Shown: positions 1-12,300 of the stretch, piece by piece
Layout: each line of letters opens with the position of its first letter
Numbering within the stretch: position 1 is the first letter of the stretch
Source: Terebella lapidaria
Lineage: Eukaryota > Annelida > Polychaeta > Terebellida > Terebellidae
DNA: 64,000 nt
Assembly (NCBI GenBank): GCA_949152475.1
Contig: OX424567.1
Coordinates: forward strand, 16,641,402 to 16,705,401
Reading direction: 5' to 3'
The notes under the pieces: generated by a model
Database searches by the model: none
What the model saw: only the letters and a program-made list of their open reading frames with translations
Told to the model about the DNA's origin: nothing
Position numbers and translations under genes: made by a program

Positions 1-1024
1 GTTATGTATACTGTACTAAAACAATGTACATTTCATAATATTTGCATCTACGCACAGACTACGCAACATTTATTACACTGTTGTGTATAAACAATCAAGC
101 ATATAAAGATGCATGGAAATGCAAACTTGGGAAAAATTTTCTTCCCAACAATTCAACATTTCAATACATTCACAATTTTACACATGTACTTGGCACATAC
201 AGTAGTTAAATTATTTTGATTTTCTCTAAAACGTGAACACAGCAAATGTGAAATAGCCACTTGGTGGAATACATTCGATGAAATTGACATTACATAATAA
301 TAGCGAAAATATATATGGTAAAATAGTGAAGAGAAATATTTTGTCAAAAAAATATCACACATCAATAACATATATGTATATACGTACAAGGAATATGCAA
401 AAAGGCAAAGTGTGGCATCAATAAAAATAGATGAATTACTGTGGTGAACTTAGTTTCATAATTAACAGTACAAAAACAAAAATCTAGTTTCAGATTCTTT
501 CCCTTCACAGTAAATGACTAGAGCGCTGTGGTGAAATATGAAAGGAAAAAAAACTTTATAGGCACAAAAGTTATATTCAGCTGTAACCATCGACATTACA
601 TGTTAATATACATGATTAAAATGTATGCAGTCTACAGATATTGGATTTTGCGCATTCACACATACATGTATGTAAAATACAATCATACTGATGTACATGT
701 TTGCGAAAAAATGAATATGACTACTATGATTATATAGGCACAGTTGATACATAAGCAAAGTTTATATTGCATACATACTACTGGGTACATGTGCACCAAT
801 TAACTGCTGATTTCTAACAACAGATGTAGATGCAAATGTTGCTGTGCATACAAGTATATCATCATAAGAAAGATATACAATGTCTGTTCACATCTATATT
901 TTGGCATGCGTAATTTTATGTTAAATGTTTACATGTACGGCGATTGTACGCTGCAATATAGAACATATAGCAGACACCAAGGCATCCATACTAAAGCATT
1001 GTGAGTATAAATCTGTTGCCATGG
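1..1024 (-). other. Probable 3' untranslated region of TMEM169
   Basis: This AT-rich stretch directly follows the TMEM169 stop and contains no convincing coding frame. On the minus strand an AATAAA signal lies at 74-69, which would give a 3' UTR of about 950 bases. The short frames here have composition-driven residue content. The extent is inferred. Confidence 0.45.
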
Positions 1025-2083
1025 TTATATGCTAGATGTACCCATGACCGGAGATATGGTGCCCTCTTGAAGGACGATAACTTCATAGGGTGAACACTCA
1101 GGTAAATCAACTTTCTCGCAAAACCATCCGAAAAAACCCTTTTCGAAATCGCGTATCTGCTTGAGCCACCTCTTGAACGACCAGGATATCTGCACGAATG
1201 CAGCGAAGATGGCAAGGCCGACAGTGACCAGAACGATTAGTAGCGGGTAGAAAATTATCAATAGCGGACAGAGGAATACTTTGTGCCACAGGGTCTTGTC
1301 TTCGTTGAAGCAGAGATAGATGTTATACCAGCACATCGTCCCGATGTAAAACGACATGACCATCGACGACACAAGCGCACAGGGAATGAAGAGCACGGAC
1401 AGGAGCAAGACGTGAGGTCCGTCCCTCCGTCCACACCGACATTGACTCTTCCCCTTCTCTTCTTCGTCCCAAACCGTGCTCTGGTTGAGTCTATCCAGCT
1501 CGGTTTGTGTCAACTGCAACTCGACGTCGATCGACTGCTCGCGTTTCTTGCCGCGGCGGAGTGTCCCTGTCATGGTGTACGTGTTCGACCCGCACGAGTT
1601 GAGGGTCCCCGTGCTTTCAATCATGGCGTTCGGGTCGGTGGTTTTGTGCCGTCTGGGACAGGGCGAATCGTCGGGGGTGATAAGGTCATGGATGCCAGTG
1701 CTGCCTCGCTTCATGGGAGTCATAGGAATGTCTTGGCTAGCGACGGGGCTGTTGAGTTTTTTCCTTCGTTCTTCAACGCTGCTTCTATCCTTGGTTTCAC
1801 TCGGTTGTTTCCTTGGTGCTGCCGGTGGAAGACCTGCTTTCTCACGGACACTTTGGACATTTTCATAGGTATGGCAAGCTTCCTTCACTTCACCAATTGC
1901 ATGGACTTCCCCATCCTTCACACTGCATGACGACTGGAATCCTTCATTACGCAGCAGTGACATCTGTGGTGAACCCTGTCGTCCAGCCTCAACACCACTT
2001 TCGTAACTAGGAGACTTCCCTTGATTTGGTTGCCGTGGGTTACCAGCTGGGTGATCGTTGCCATGGTGCTTCTCTTCCATCAT
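1025..2083 (-). CDS. TMEM169: Transmembrane protein 169 (TMEM169), complete single coding exon
   Basis: The 352-residue reading frame matches TMEM169, a conserved animal two-pass membrane protein of unknown biochemical role. Residues 1-165 are a polar, low-complexity, probably disordered cytoplasmic tail. The family block starts at YTMTGTLRRGKK (169-180), then an acidic helix. Two hydrophobic segments follow, about 224-246 (GPHVLLLSVLFIPCALV) and 271-297 (LCPLLIIFYPLLIVLV), joined by SFYIGTMCWYNIYL, a strong family signature. The end carries W-rich QISWSFKRWLKQIRDFEKGF and CSPYE (330-334), also typical. The first of two adjacent ATGs at 2083 has A at -3. A tttctag acceptor lies one base upstream (exon edge about 2084), so a non-coding 5' exon is expected further right. 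It diverges from the lectin gene. Identification is from recalled family motifs. Confidence 0.9.
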   Translation of the reverse strand: MMEEKHHGNDHPAGNPRQPNQGKSPSYESGVEAGRQGSPQMSLLRNEGFQSSCSVKDGEVHAIGEVKEACHTYENVQSVREKAGLPPAAPRKQPSETKDRSSVEERRKKLNSPVASQDIPMTPMKRGSTGIHDLITPDDSPCPRRHKTTDPNAMIESTGTLNSCGSNTYTMTGTLRRGKKREQSIDVELQLTQTELDRLNQSTVWDEEEKGKSQCRCGRRDGPHVLLLSVLFIPCALVSSMVMSFYIGTMCWYNIYLCFNEDKTLWHKVFLCPLLIIFYPLLIVLVTVGLAIFAAFVQISWSFKRWLKQIRDFEKGFFGWFCEKVDLPECSPYEVIVLQEGTISPVMGTSSI

Positions 2084-2892
2084 CCTAGAAACAGAGGAAA
2101 TGCATTTTCAAAGCATATCATTAGAAAACTTACAGATGGCACATCATGAATTTTATCATTTTTTTACTGCTGTAATCTATCTTTCTATGCTGGCATGTAT
2201 GTACTATAGATTCAACTCTTTTCATAGCTCCCTTTCTTGCATCAAATATCAACACAGGTCTGCAAGTGGATGCACATAATTTGACTGAAATGATACCTAC
2301 AATGTCTGGAAAATAAAACTTTGAATGTCTGCAATGATTATCCACCCGCCATATGGTTGGCCGATGGAGGAATACAATGTAAAATACAATGGTCATTTTT
2401 TTTATTGCCATGACACGTTGCGATACAGCCGTATGTGTCATAGCCAAGGCATAATGTACCCAGATACTGCCCAGATAGAATAAGACACACCATGTTCAAC
2501 GTGAATCGCCATGATGTTGACATCAAGACAATTGTTGTAAAACAGTTCAACAACATTTGACCGCTTTATTCTACATATAAGCTACTTCGTTCGTATCTAT
2601 CTTGTGAACGCCTTACTTTCAATGACTGATTTCACAGAGATAAAATATTGACCACCAAATTTGACAAGTGCAGCCTCCTAATTTTCATGCGACGTGGCTG
2701 TGTATTCACAATGTGCACTCGCCCGCTTTGTCATTGAAACTTTCACCCGCTGAAAAACTTTCCTGTGCTGTCAAATCATGATCAAAACTATCACGATATG
2801 TGCTGCATTCACAGATTTTTCTGAGAAAAAGCAACACAACCCGGCATAAAAACAATGGGCGCAGACATCTTGAATATTACTTACTTCACATT

Positions 2893-2945
2893 CGCCAGGG
2901 GGCGCTAGATGATCGCTGCAGTTCATTCGCCAGGTGGCAGCAGTG
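2893..2945 (+). promoter_or_regulatory. Pair of CTCF-like motifs upstream of TMEM169
   Basis: Two similar cores occur in the same orientation about 36 bases apart: CGCCAGGGGGCGCTAGA at 2893-2909 and CGCCAGGTGGCAGCAGT at 2929-2945. Both are preceded by ATT and match the central CCAG(G/T)GGC(A/G) core of the CTCF consensus. They sit about 0.8 kb upstream of the TMEM169 start codon, in the space between two divergent genes. Binding is inferred from motif only. Confidence 0.4.
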
Positions 2946-4596
2946 CGCACTTGAAATTATTCATTTTCCCGCCGATATCCATCAGGTACAAAAAATCAGC
3001 TAAGCCCAGATGTACATAACATCCGATTTATTCTGGGGGAATTAGAATTCTACCTGATTTTCGAAAGGAAATTACCAGAAATTCGTTTTGGACGAAACTG
3101 AATTCGTGCCCCATGATTTCTCCCAAACTGTAGTCCAATATCCTACGGTGTAGATCTTTGATTATACATTCACACCCCATACCCAGCTATACCCGAACCC
3201 ATGATGATTCAGGAAAATTTCTGAATGGACTACAATGGAGATACAATGGACTGCAGGTCAAATACGTCTTTCCACGCAGATACTTTCTTCTCACAAAATT
3301 AATGTGTGTTTACAGTTTATTTCAACAGTTTTTTTTTAGAAATCGCCATATGCTGGCACGTACATACACTAGGCCTACACCGTATACATAATTTTAACAA
3401 CATGGTGTGGGACAACTCGTAATTCGTGTTCAGGCCCAGTTCTAATGCGTGTACATGTATACAGATCGATAAGGCCTACTGTTCATACATTTTGATCTGA
3501 CTTTGGCGTTGTGATGATCATTTTCATTATTAACCACCAGTACCAGTCATTTCTAATTTTCATATGACCTATGTTGCTTTACCAGTCGATTTTGGTCGAG
3601 CTGAAGGTAACCAAAGATGCATCATGTTCAAATGACTGTGTAGGCTATGTAGACTCGGCATAGACCTACGTGAACATATACGTATGACCACCAATTTGTA
3701 TTTTTTTTTTTTTACAAATAAGAAAAACTAGAGAATAATAGAGCTCCTTCTTGAACATTTTAAAAGCATTTCATAATTTGAGAAACACTAGAGATAAAAA
3801 TGTAGGCGGATGGCGACGACGGATGCAACAAGACGCCAATAGGTGAACCGATCATAAGTTCGGTAATTGAATCCCCCGCCCGCCCCCCCCCCCCCCCAAA
3901 AAAAAAAAAATAGTCGAACTGTTGAATGTGTTGGGGCAAGAACGTACAGACTTTGTGGTCTAAACCCATACCCGTAGGAGAAGGAGAAAAGTGCATATAT
4001 AGATCTATAACTGACTCCCCAATACCATAAACATAGAAGAGAATATCTATGCAAATTCAGATCAACTTGTTCGGGATCAACAGTATTATCATATCAAAAG
4101 TTAGATAGAATTAATTTACAGTACTGGCTCCGATTATTATTTTGACCACTGCTTCAAGGTCACTTCGTTTGTTTGTCAATAATGTTGTGCAATTACACGA
4201 TCGTTCCTATTTTTGTTGAAATGAAAGTGACAAGTCGGTCATAGGCCTATATATTATGTTATAATCAATTTATGTTGATTATGCATGTTAACCGTGCTTC
4301 AGAATCGCATTACATGGCCAATTATCAGAGGACTATTGACATGATTAGTGAACTGTCCAACCGTGAGCCTATTGTAAAAAAAAATTCTGATTCAATTATC
4401 AAAAAGCATTTTTTGTATGGAGCGTTATCCCCGTTTTGAATTGTGTTCACTGGTCCGCGCCAGAGATCATAATGTCTTCCTGGTTCAGCTTGGCAACAAT
4501 TGAGATGATCTGGATATGTATAAATATTATATCGGTTGTTGAATTTCCGTGAAATTTCCGTAACTTATTTTGTACAATATGTTAGCATGAAATTCA

Positions 4597-4790
4597 ACAA
4601 GTACCAATGCAACTACAAATACTAATCACCAAGTACCAATACAAATACTAATCACCAAGTACCAATACAAATACACACACCAATCACCAAGTACCAATAC
4701 AAATACACACACCAATCACCAAGTACCAATACAAATACACACATCAATCACTAAGTACCAATACAAAGTAAAATACCAATCACCAAGTAA
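4597..4790. repeat. Minisatellite, about six units of 28-34 bp
   Basis: The unit CACCAAGTACCAATACAAAT followed by ACACACCAAT or ACTAAT repeats head to tail about six times. The middle units are almost identical and the edge units diverged. There is no spacer of unique sequence between units, so it is a minisatellite and not a CRISPR array. Confidence 0.85.
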
Positions 4791-6029
4791 CCTGCCTAAT
4801 TGCTCCGCAAAAAAAAGCCTTTCGCCTTTTTTTTTGGCAGTAGATGCTGATGGAGACAATTGCGAAGTCCGATACGTGTTTATATCATCGAAAACAAGAC
4901 TCCATTATTTACAGTTGTGTTGCAAATACAATGGAGCAGAATACTGCACTTCCAACATATCGAAGCCTGGTGTAAAGTTACGTTGTTAATTATAGTTCGT
5001 CGATATAATTGTTGGAGAATCTGTACATATTAACGTTACGACGCTTATTTTTCAAATATTTTATTACACAGCCTGATATATAAAATTGAAGAAATGACGA
5101 TGGCCATGCTCGTAGCCCAAGGTGTAATGTCATAACAGTAACTTCCAATTAGGTATTCAGTATTTTCAGTAAATTGACCGTGAAACACTTTGAGTGGTGG
5201 TCTCCAAGTGGAGTATTATTGACAGGTGTCAAATGGAAAACAGTGAATCATATGATTTTGTTCCTGTACGCACCGGTAAAGGTCAATAGAGACCTGTTGG
5301 CGATGTCTGCACTTTTGTAGGCTTCGAATTCTCCACTGCCAAGGACAACACTTGTCTATCTTAACGGTACCGTGTGGTATTTTTAGGGGGAAATTGGCAT
5401 TTCGATAATCGAACAATCGACAGATCATCGACAGCGCTGGCAACAAACTTGCAAATTGACGAACGTGCGCGCTAATCAGGCATGGCGGCAAAAATTCTCG
5501 GATCTTCATTGGACCATCATGGAAGGAGAACCGAGCGTGGCCGTTATGTTGGACTCCGGAAATAAGAAAACACAACAATTCAATTTCCTTTGTGGTACCC
5601 GGTGAGATGGACCGTGGAGCGAATTTCGATCGTTTGACGCAGAGCCATTGGCCAAAACAACGGTGGCTTTAGCCGGAAAATGAAAGCTTTTCGGTGATAC
5701 GTGCTGAAATTAGCAATTACCTTGTCAGTGGATATCTAACAGACAAGATCTATAAATTGAAAGTTGGCTTGATTATTTGCGAGCGGCGATAGTTTTCAGA
5801 TCAGTGACTTCTCTGTCCGCATGCACGGTTATTAATACGCTCACTGTATGTTGAACTTTTTAAAACTGCTATTTTATCATCAAAAACGTCAACTTTTTTT
5901 CGGCGTGTAATTAATTAAGACACCGGAAGAACAAATCTAGCAGCGTACCAATCGGACTGTGGCGAGTAGGGTTATAATTATTGCACCAGGGATGGTAGAT
6001 TCTCGAGACGGATCAAAGAATAATTCATT

Positions 6030-6276
6030 AGTAACAGGAACCCCGCGCTAGCGAGGAAAAGACAAAAAACAACAACAACCGACGTTCAAGCGGCAATTTC
6101 AACTCCGGGGGAAAATCCATCAAAATCGGCGATCCATATTGACGCACCGCTCGATCACTCACTCGCTCGCTCGCTCGCACGTAGCTTGCCCGCGGCCTCG
6201 GTGGTCTCCACTGCTTTCCCCCAGTCACTAGCTCCGTGTCTGCTGGTGCTTTTGTGTCCTGGGGAAATTTCGTGGA
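6030..6276 (+). promoter_or_regulatory. Probable promoter and 5' UTR of the lectin gene
   Basis: This stretch is clearly richer in GC and CpG than its surroundings, with CTCGCTCGCTCGCTCGC at about 6162-6178, and ends at the start codon at 6277. No TATA box could be assigned. The transcription start is not determined. Confidence 0.35.
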
Positions 6277-6397
6277 ATGGACGCACTACCCACCGCCTGG
6301 ATGGGAAACAGCGGCTGCTTGCAAAAAATGACCTGTCCACTGAACAAACTGTACCTTTCCATGGTTCTATTGCTAGCAGCATCGAGGATATGTAAAG
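6277..6397 (+). CDS. Lectin gene exon 1: signal peptide
   Basis: Encodes 40 residues ending in LNKLYLSMVLLLAASRICK, a basic then hydrophobic signal-peptide profile, followed by a GTATGT donor in phase 1. The phase fits the next exon, giving CKGSSICPPG across the junction. The ATG at 6277 has G at -3 and +4; the ATG at residue 18 has A at -3 and would leave a more usual 23-residue leader. Confidence 0.65.
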
Positions 6398-9300
6398 GTA
6401 TGTAGCTGGAGTTGCGTATTTGAATTGTATTTCTGCCTATCGGAATATTGCAATTAGTTGTCAACGTAGTGACATTATTATCGTTGCTATAAATTTATTA
6501 CTCACACACGCAAAAATTACCAATAGCGATTAAGCGTGTTCTGAATTTCATTTTGTTGACTAAGATCTATTTTTCTGATGCAAAAAAAACAAACTTACAA
6601 AACAACTTCGTGTTTGGTTATGGGCCTACTCTTATGGACCTTCTTTTTTCTAACATGTATACCTGTACGTTTTCACCCATAGTTCCGCGATGCTAAAAGG
6701 TATTATGATGTAACTTGCCTCATTTCACCTGGGACGTCAATTTTGCGACCAAGTTTCAGATTGCTATCTCAACAACTAAAAAAGTTGGAAATCCACCGCA
6801 GTGTTTATTTAGCTTCATCATGGAATTTATGGAACTGGAAAAAAAAGATTTTGATGTTTGAGTTGCACGATCCCTCGATATCAATACCAAATTCATAGGA
6901 AACAGATTCCCTATGGATGATTCATGAAAGAAGTCAAATATCTGAAACTCCCTCGGTTCCAGAGACCTAATTTTGGACTAATTTTTACACCGCAGTAGAG
7001 TGTCAAATTTTCAATTCGATTGGAAATTGCCTTTTTATGATGCCTGGAGGGGGGGGGGGTGTACCAAGTTGGTGGATATTTACTTGTGCCACAGCTGTAC
7101 AACGAACAAAACGGGGTTAGGATGAGTCAGGGTGATTCTCACTTATACTATATTTAACACTCTTGCAACTTGTTGAAATATGTGAAATAGTACCAAAAAA
7201 AAAACCAAACCGTTTACAATATAACTGATTTATTATGATTTGGTAGCAAAATAATTAGATACTAGCATTCATGTTATTTCGAGAAGCAGTAGGGCCTATT
7301 GTGAACAAGTTCTACTTAAGCATATGACTTGAAACACATCCACTCCAATGAAGTTTCAAACATAATTCAAAGAACATTTTGTGAACAATGAGTTCGGTCG
7401 GCACCTGGCGGCAAATTATATTTACAACAAGTCTAATGGCCATTTTCCGCAATACAATCTATAGCAGGATAAAGGTCTATTGTTTCATAGCAATATTTTT
7501 GTTACAGTAAAGTTGAAGGTAGTTGTCTAAATGTGATGACGATGGCTCGTTCAAGACATCCGAACATTGCCATGTCATGTTGCCATGCCACAGTCATGTT
7601 CAACGAAATACGAATTGTCGATCGCCATCTTCAAAATGTAACAGATAACTTTGTTTACAATCGACTTGAATAATCGAATTATCACGACATACCACCCGAA
7701 CCTGTACAATCAGTGCCTTTGTGCATGTGGGGAATGAATGTTCAGATATTTTTACAAGACAAACCAAATGAAGGCAGTGATACATTAATTTGCGTTTGAC
7801 CAATTATGTTCTGAGCAAAGATAAATTATCATTCATGCAAATATAAATTAAGATTCTCTGTGCTCTGTGGTTCTCTAAGTGGTCTTTCGTCAGAAGTTGA
7901 TCACTGCCTGTGTAACGTTTTAGGTATCATGTATATGCCTGAAATAAAGACATTTTGTGAAGTTGTACTTTGAAATTCACCACTCAGAAAAAAGTACGTG
8001 CATAAACAACGTTTACAGAAGGAAACTTCTGTACCAAATTTCTTTCATATCGACATTGTATTCTTTTTTAAAATCGTAGTTCTCATTAAAATCGTAGTCC
8101 TCGGCCCATATGGGCCGATAAGCTATTGTCGTGGTTTTTCGTCCGTCGTCCGTCATTCTCATGATTGCCGGTAAGCTACAGCAGCCTTGGTGCTATGTTG
8201 TATGTTCTTGACGAGTTGATTTTTAATGACGCGTTTGAGAAAAAAATTGTACTGATTTTTATGACGAGCAGTGACATTTTATAACTATGACATGGTTGTG
8301 TTGAGCATTGGAAGGTTAATTACAGTGCAACGGTGTCGAAAGCGAAAAAAAAACTAGACTCTTCGCAGCTCGTTGTATATCTTCGCTGGACAAAAATATC
8401 TCTTCAATATGCACAAAGCAGCTGATCAGCGTACATTTACTTATCTGAATTGATGCGGGAACGCTGACCCTAAGCAGTTCCAAATTCCATTTCAGTAGCA
8501 GAAAAAAAACCGTAATCGGCTTCGTTCAACGAACCGAATTAGTCAAATCAATCAAGTTTCAAGTATAGGGTTATGTGAAAAATATCAGCGGAATCATTCA
8601 CTACAAAAACAAGAACGCGATGATGACAGAAACGAGGATAATGTGAAATAATGATCCAATGTCAGATTCGTCAAAGATAATGCATTTTTGCCTTAGGGGA
8701 TATCAGGGGTCATACCGGTCTAGGACACTTGTTGGATAGAAACGTGGTGTAATTATCGCGCTTCGGTGAATTATGAATATACTTCGATAACACTGATACA
8801 TCAGGTAAAGCCCGTGCATACGTGGTTAAGATAAGTTAAGAATAATGTTGAGTCGGTTTGGTCCCCTACGCATTTACGTGGTTATGGCAACGGGGATCAA
8901 AACCAGCGTTCTTTTTTTTTATTCCATTTTAAAAAGTAAAATGAAATGTCTATAATGGTATCATTGCAATATAAACTTAAGCGGTCAGTAGATGTTGTTG
9001 TTGTTTTACAACCATTCATTAGATTGCGCGTTCATGGTCGCTAGATGTCACTACATTGAATGCACATTGATGGGCCCATACAGAAAAGTCCATCTCTCAT
9101 TGAGAACAATGTTGAAACGCCACCATTCAAATTTTTCATAGATCCTTCCCAGAACAAGTGGAACTTTAAGAGCTAAAACGTCAATGTAGATCCACTACTC
9201 CTCGCCTCACTATAAAAAGGAAAATATAGGTTAACAAATTAGTTTTTTGGCTACTGCTCGATTTTTCAGTATACCCCCTAAAAACCATTAGTTTTCATGC

Positions 9301-12300
9301 GTAACAATCCACACTCATCGTCTAAGCCTTTCTGGGCATGTTGTGCTTCTGAAACCATTTGTCTGCAATGGCAATGAACTCGGTGCATCAAATAAAAAGC
9401 AAAATATCCCCAACTTCCTGTGGAGTATCAAGTTGTCCTGCGCAGTGATGAACCAGCCAATCAACATTGTACACAACATATTTTCCAATATGTTATTTCA
9501 CCAGCTATCAACGACTCAAGTTTCAGTGAGGAAATAAAAGGAACAAGATAACCTCCCCTTTAGACAATACACCAAATATTTAATGCAATTTGTGGCCAAA
9601 GTGATCATACCCAGATTGTGGAATGGATGAAGTTGCTGATCAAGAATGGGAATACATCAATTTGGAATGTAAACAACAGCTGTGTCTGGTTTCCAATATT
9701 GAGCTGCATGTAATTTCAACATGATTATTTGAAAAAGGTACATTGAAGAGTCAACACGTATTCGTACTACCTCTGTCCCTAAACATATACATGTAGTTGG
9801 CCCCACGATTTATCCCGACATCAGAGAGCAAAACATGGACCTCTCCAGCTACAGCAAGAGGATCAACTCCAGCAGCGGCAGAACCAGGAGCATTTCAGTA
9901 GCAGCAGTAACTGCATACCAGCCGTATTGCGACAGCAGCACCATTTCAGCATTATTCCAGCAGCAGCAGGTATAGTGCCAGCAGCCTCAATCGCTACTTC
10001 AAGGACAACTCAAACCTCTGCCGAAACCACAAAACTGAAATTTTCGTCCTACCACGATGTTCAAACAGCCATTCACTCTGAATGTCTCGGGACCTACACC
10101 CTATGGTGAAACAATGTGTGTAGAATCCCAATTTGCAACAGGATCAAATAATACGGAGACGAGGATTGTAAACTTGTACGAGAGTGGATGGGTTGTATGG
10201 TTGCAGAACCCTTCTACCATATCATAAGATCTGCAGTGTAGCCTCCCATGCAGATTATACAGGGGATATTGATGAATCTGGATTTCCCAGGAAAATGGAT
10301 GAAACTGCACCCAAACACCCACTGGCGATTGTCTGGGATAAAATAAATGAAAAAGAAATGCCGGAAGATGGGATTGCACAGAATAAAAAACGAGATCAAT
10401 ATTTTTAAAAAAAAATGGAGAATTGCATTCAGTTGCTCCAAAGAGATCAAGTTCATAGCGAAGTTGAAAATATTGTACATTATTACAGAGCGAGAGGAGC
10501 TACACTCAAAGATGCACTCAACATTGCTGTCAAAGTGAAATGTCACTCTTTTACAACGTATTGTGAAAAACACAACTGAATTGGTCGATGAAGAAGGGGA
10601 TCTAGAAGTGGGGTCTGGATTGATGGAAAGATGCGGAAGCATTGTGGAAGTCGAGCATTTTCTTCGAAAAAGCATGATCCACAAAGAAGCTTAAAAACAA
10701 AACACAATACATGGAGAAGTACATGGAGCACGGAGCCACCTTTGAGGAAGCACAGACTATGTCGATCCAGAAACTTGATCGCCTTTCCGATGATATTCTC
10801 CAACCGGAAGAAGAGGGCCCAGTGGCTGAATACATGGAATAGTGATTCATGCATGAATGTATATTCAATTGCATATGGAGCTTGCCCACAACTGTGGGTT
10901 TAAAGAACTCGACGTTGTATAAAATAATATACGTGTGCATAACAATTTTGCGTGTGTAGACTGGTGAACCAAACTGTACTATACACGCATATTTTCACAG
11001 CCACAGGCTCTCTAATACCTGCAGATGCTTTCAACGATATATTTTCTGCAAACACAGGAGTCCTTGCAACATTTTGATGAATCTTCAATCTTGACAATTG
11101 AAGGAATGACATTATGAGTATTTTCAACATTTGTTTACGTCCGACTTGTTCTTTCCAGCATTTCACAAGCGATGAAATCACAGGTATAATCCTTTCAATA
11201 TTGACCATTCCGCAACAGTTTTTATTGTCAGTAAATGGGGAAGTCACACCGAAATAGATGTACCCTGATGTCAGACTTATGTAATTTAGCTGTAAAATGG
11301 TTAAGAATTTAAGCCATGACCTTTCAATTCCGAGCTTATCCAATGCTGCTCTGTTAGCAGTCAGGTGCATGTATATTACAAGTTTGGTAATTTCGATGAA
11401 TACCAAAATAGGACATTTATCATTCCTATGAATTATACAAAACGAAAATTGTAAAATGAATCACCATTTTGTTATATTCAAAGATATTTGAGCAGTTACC
11501 TATTTTTGAAACTTCAGTCTAAATATCTCGTTCCGATGCCTGCTGTGAAGTCTATGCTATGTAGGGTTTTTTACAAACTTGACAAAAGAGAGCTTAAGTT
11601 ATTGTTATACCGACTTAGATTTGTAGCAATCTGTACACATCTTTGAATTCACAGGTGACATCTGAACAATAAAGATGGACACACCACAAGTGATACAATA
11701 ATAAGTTATTAGAATCTTATTTGAATGACGTTTCGCCTTTATATTACTCACGAATGAAGTTTGAAGTATTTGGAACCTCCAGTTTATACAGTGTTGCTGA
11801 ACGTGAGCCATAAGCATCGCACACATCGCGATCAATTCTTGGGCACTGCATATTTATCGGCCGCATCCGTGGCAAGGGGCTGCTAGTACACATATCTCTG
11901 AACACATCAAACACCTGTGGATAATTGGACAGCACGGGTTGTACAATGGTATCTCGACACTGCATCAACGTTCTAGAAAATGTGGTCAGTATTGTACAGA
12001 AAAATTTACTTATTCACCATATGTCGGCATAAGTTTCCAAAAAGTAAAATGACCTGACCCCTAAACAAAAGAACTAGGTCGGTCAGCGCTATATGCCATC
12101 TGACATGGTGAGTATAATCAACGATACATTAAAGCTGCTGCCTTCGAATGCATGCAATATTTTTTTCAAAACCAATTTTTTGTTAAACACATCTAATGCA
12201 ATATAACAAAAGGTGTGCTCAATGATTTTGACGAGTACAGTCCGTCCAAGTTGTGTTTTCATCCGTTTTAGTGCCCATTTTGTACCCACTTGTAAATAAA

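Larger units (their letters stand above)
2084..6276. other. Divergent intergenic region between TMEM169 and the lectin gene
   Basis: No convincing coding frame is present. It should hold both promoters and a non-coding first exon of TMEM169. Notable content: the CTCF-like pair at 2893-2945, a C-run joined to an A-run at about 3882-3910, a tandem repeat at 4597-4790, and a GC-richer stretch at about 6030-6276 with four CTCG units at 6163-6178 leading into the lectin start codon. Confidence 0.6.

Noticed and set aside
1283-1930. 215-codon plus-strand open frame
   Set aside because: It lies fully antisense to TMEM169 and has no recognisable motif; its openness reflects the GC-rich coding strand beneath it.
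4597-4790. CRISPR-like repeats
   Set aside because: The units abut with no unique spacers and the window is eukaryotic; it is a minisatellite.
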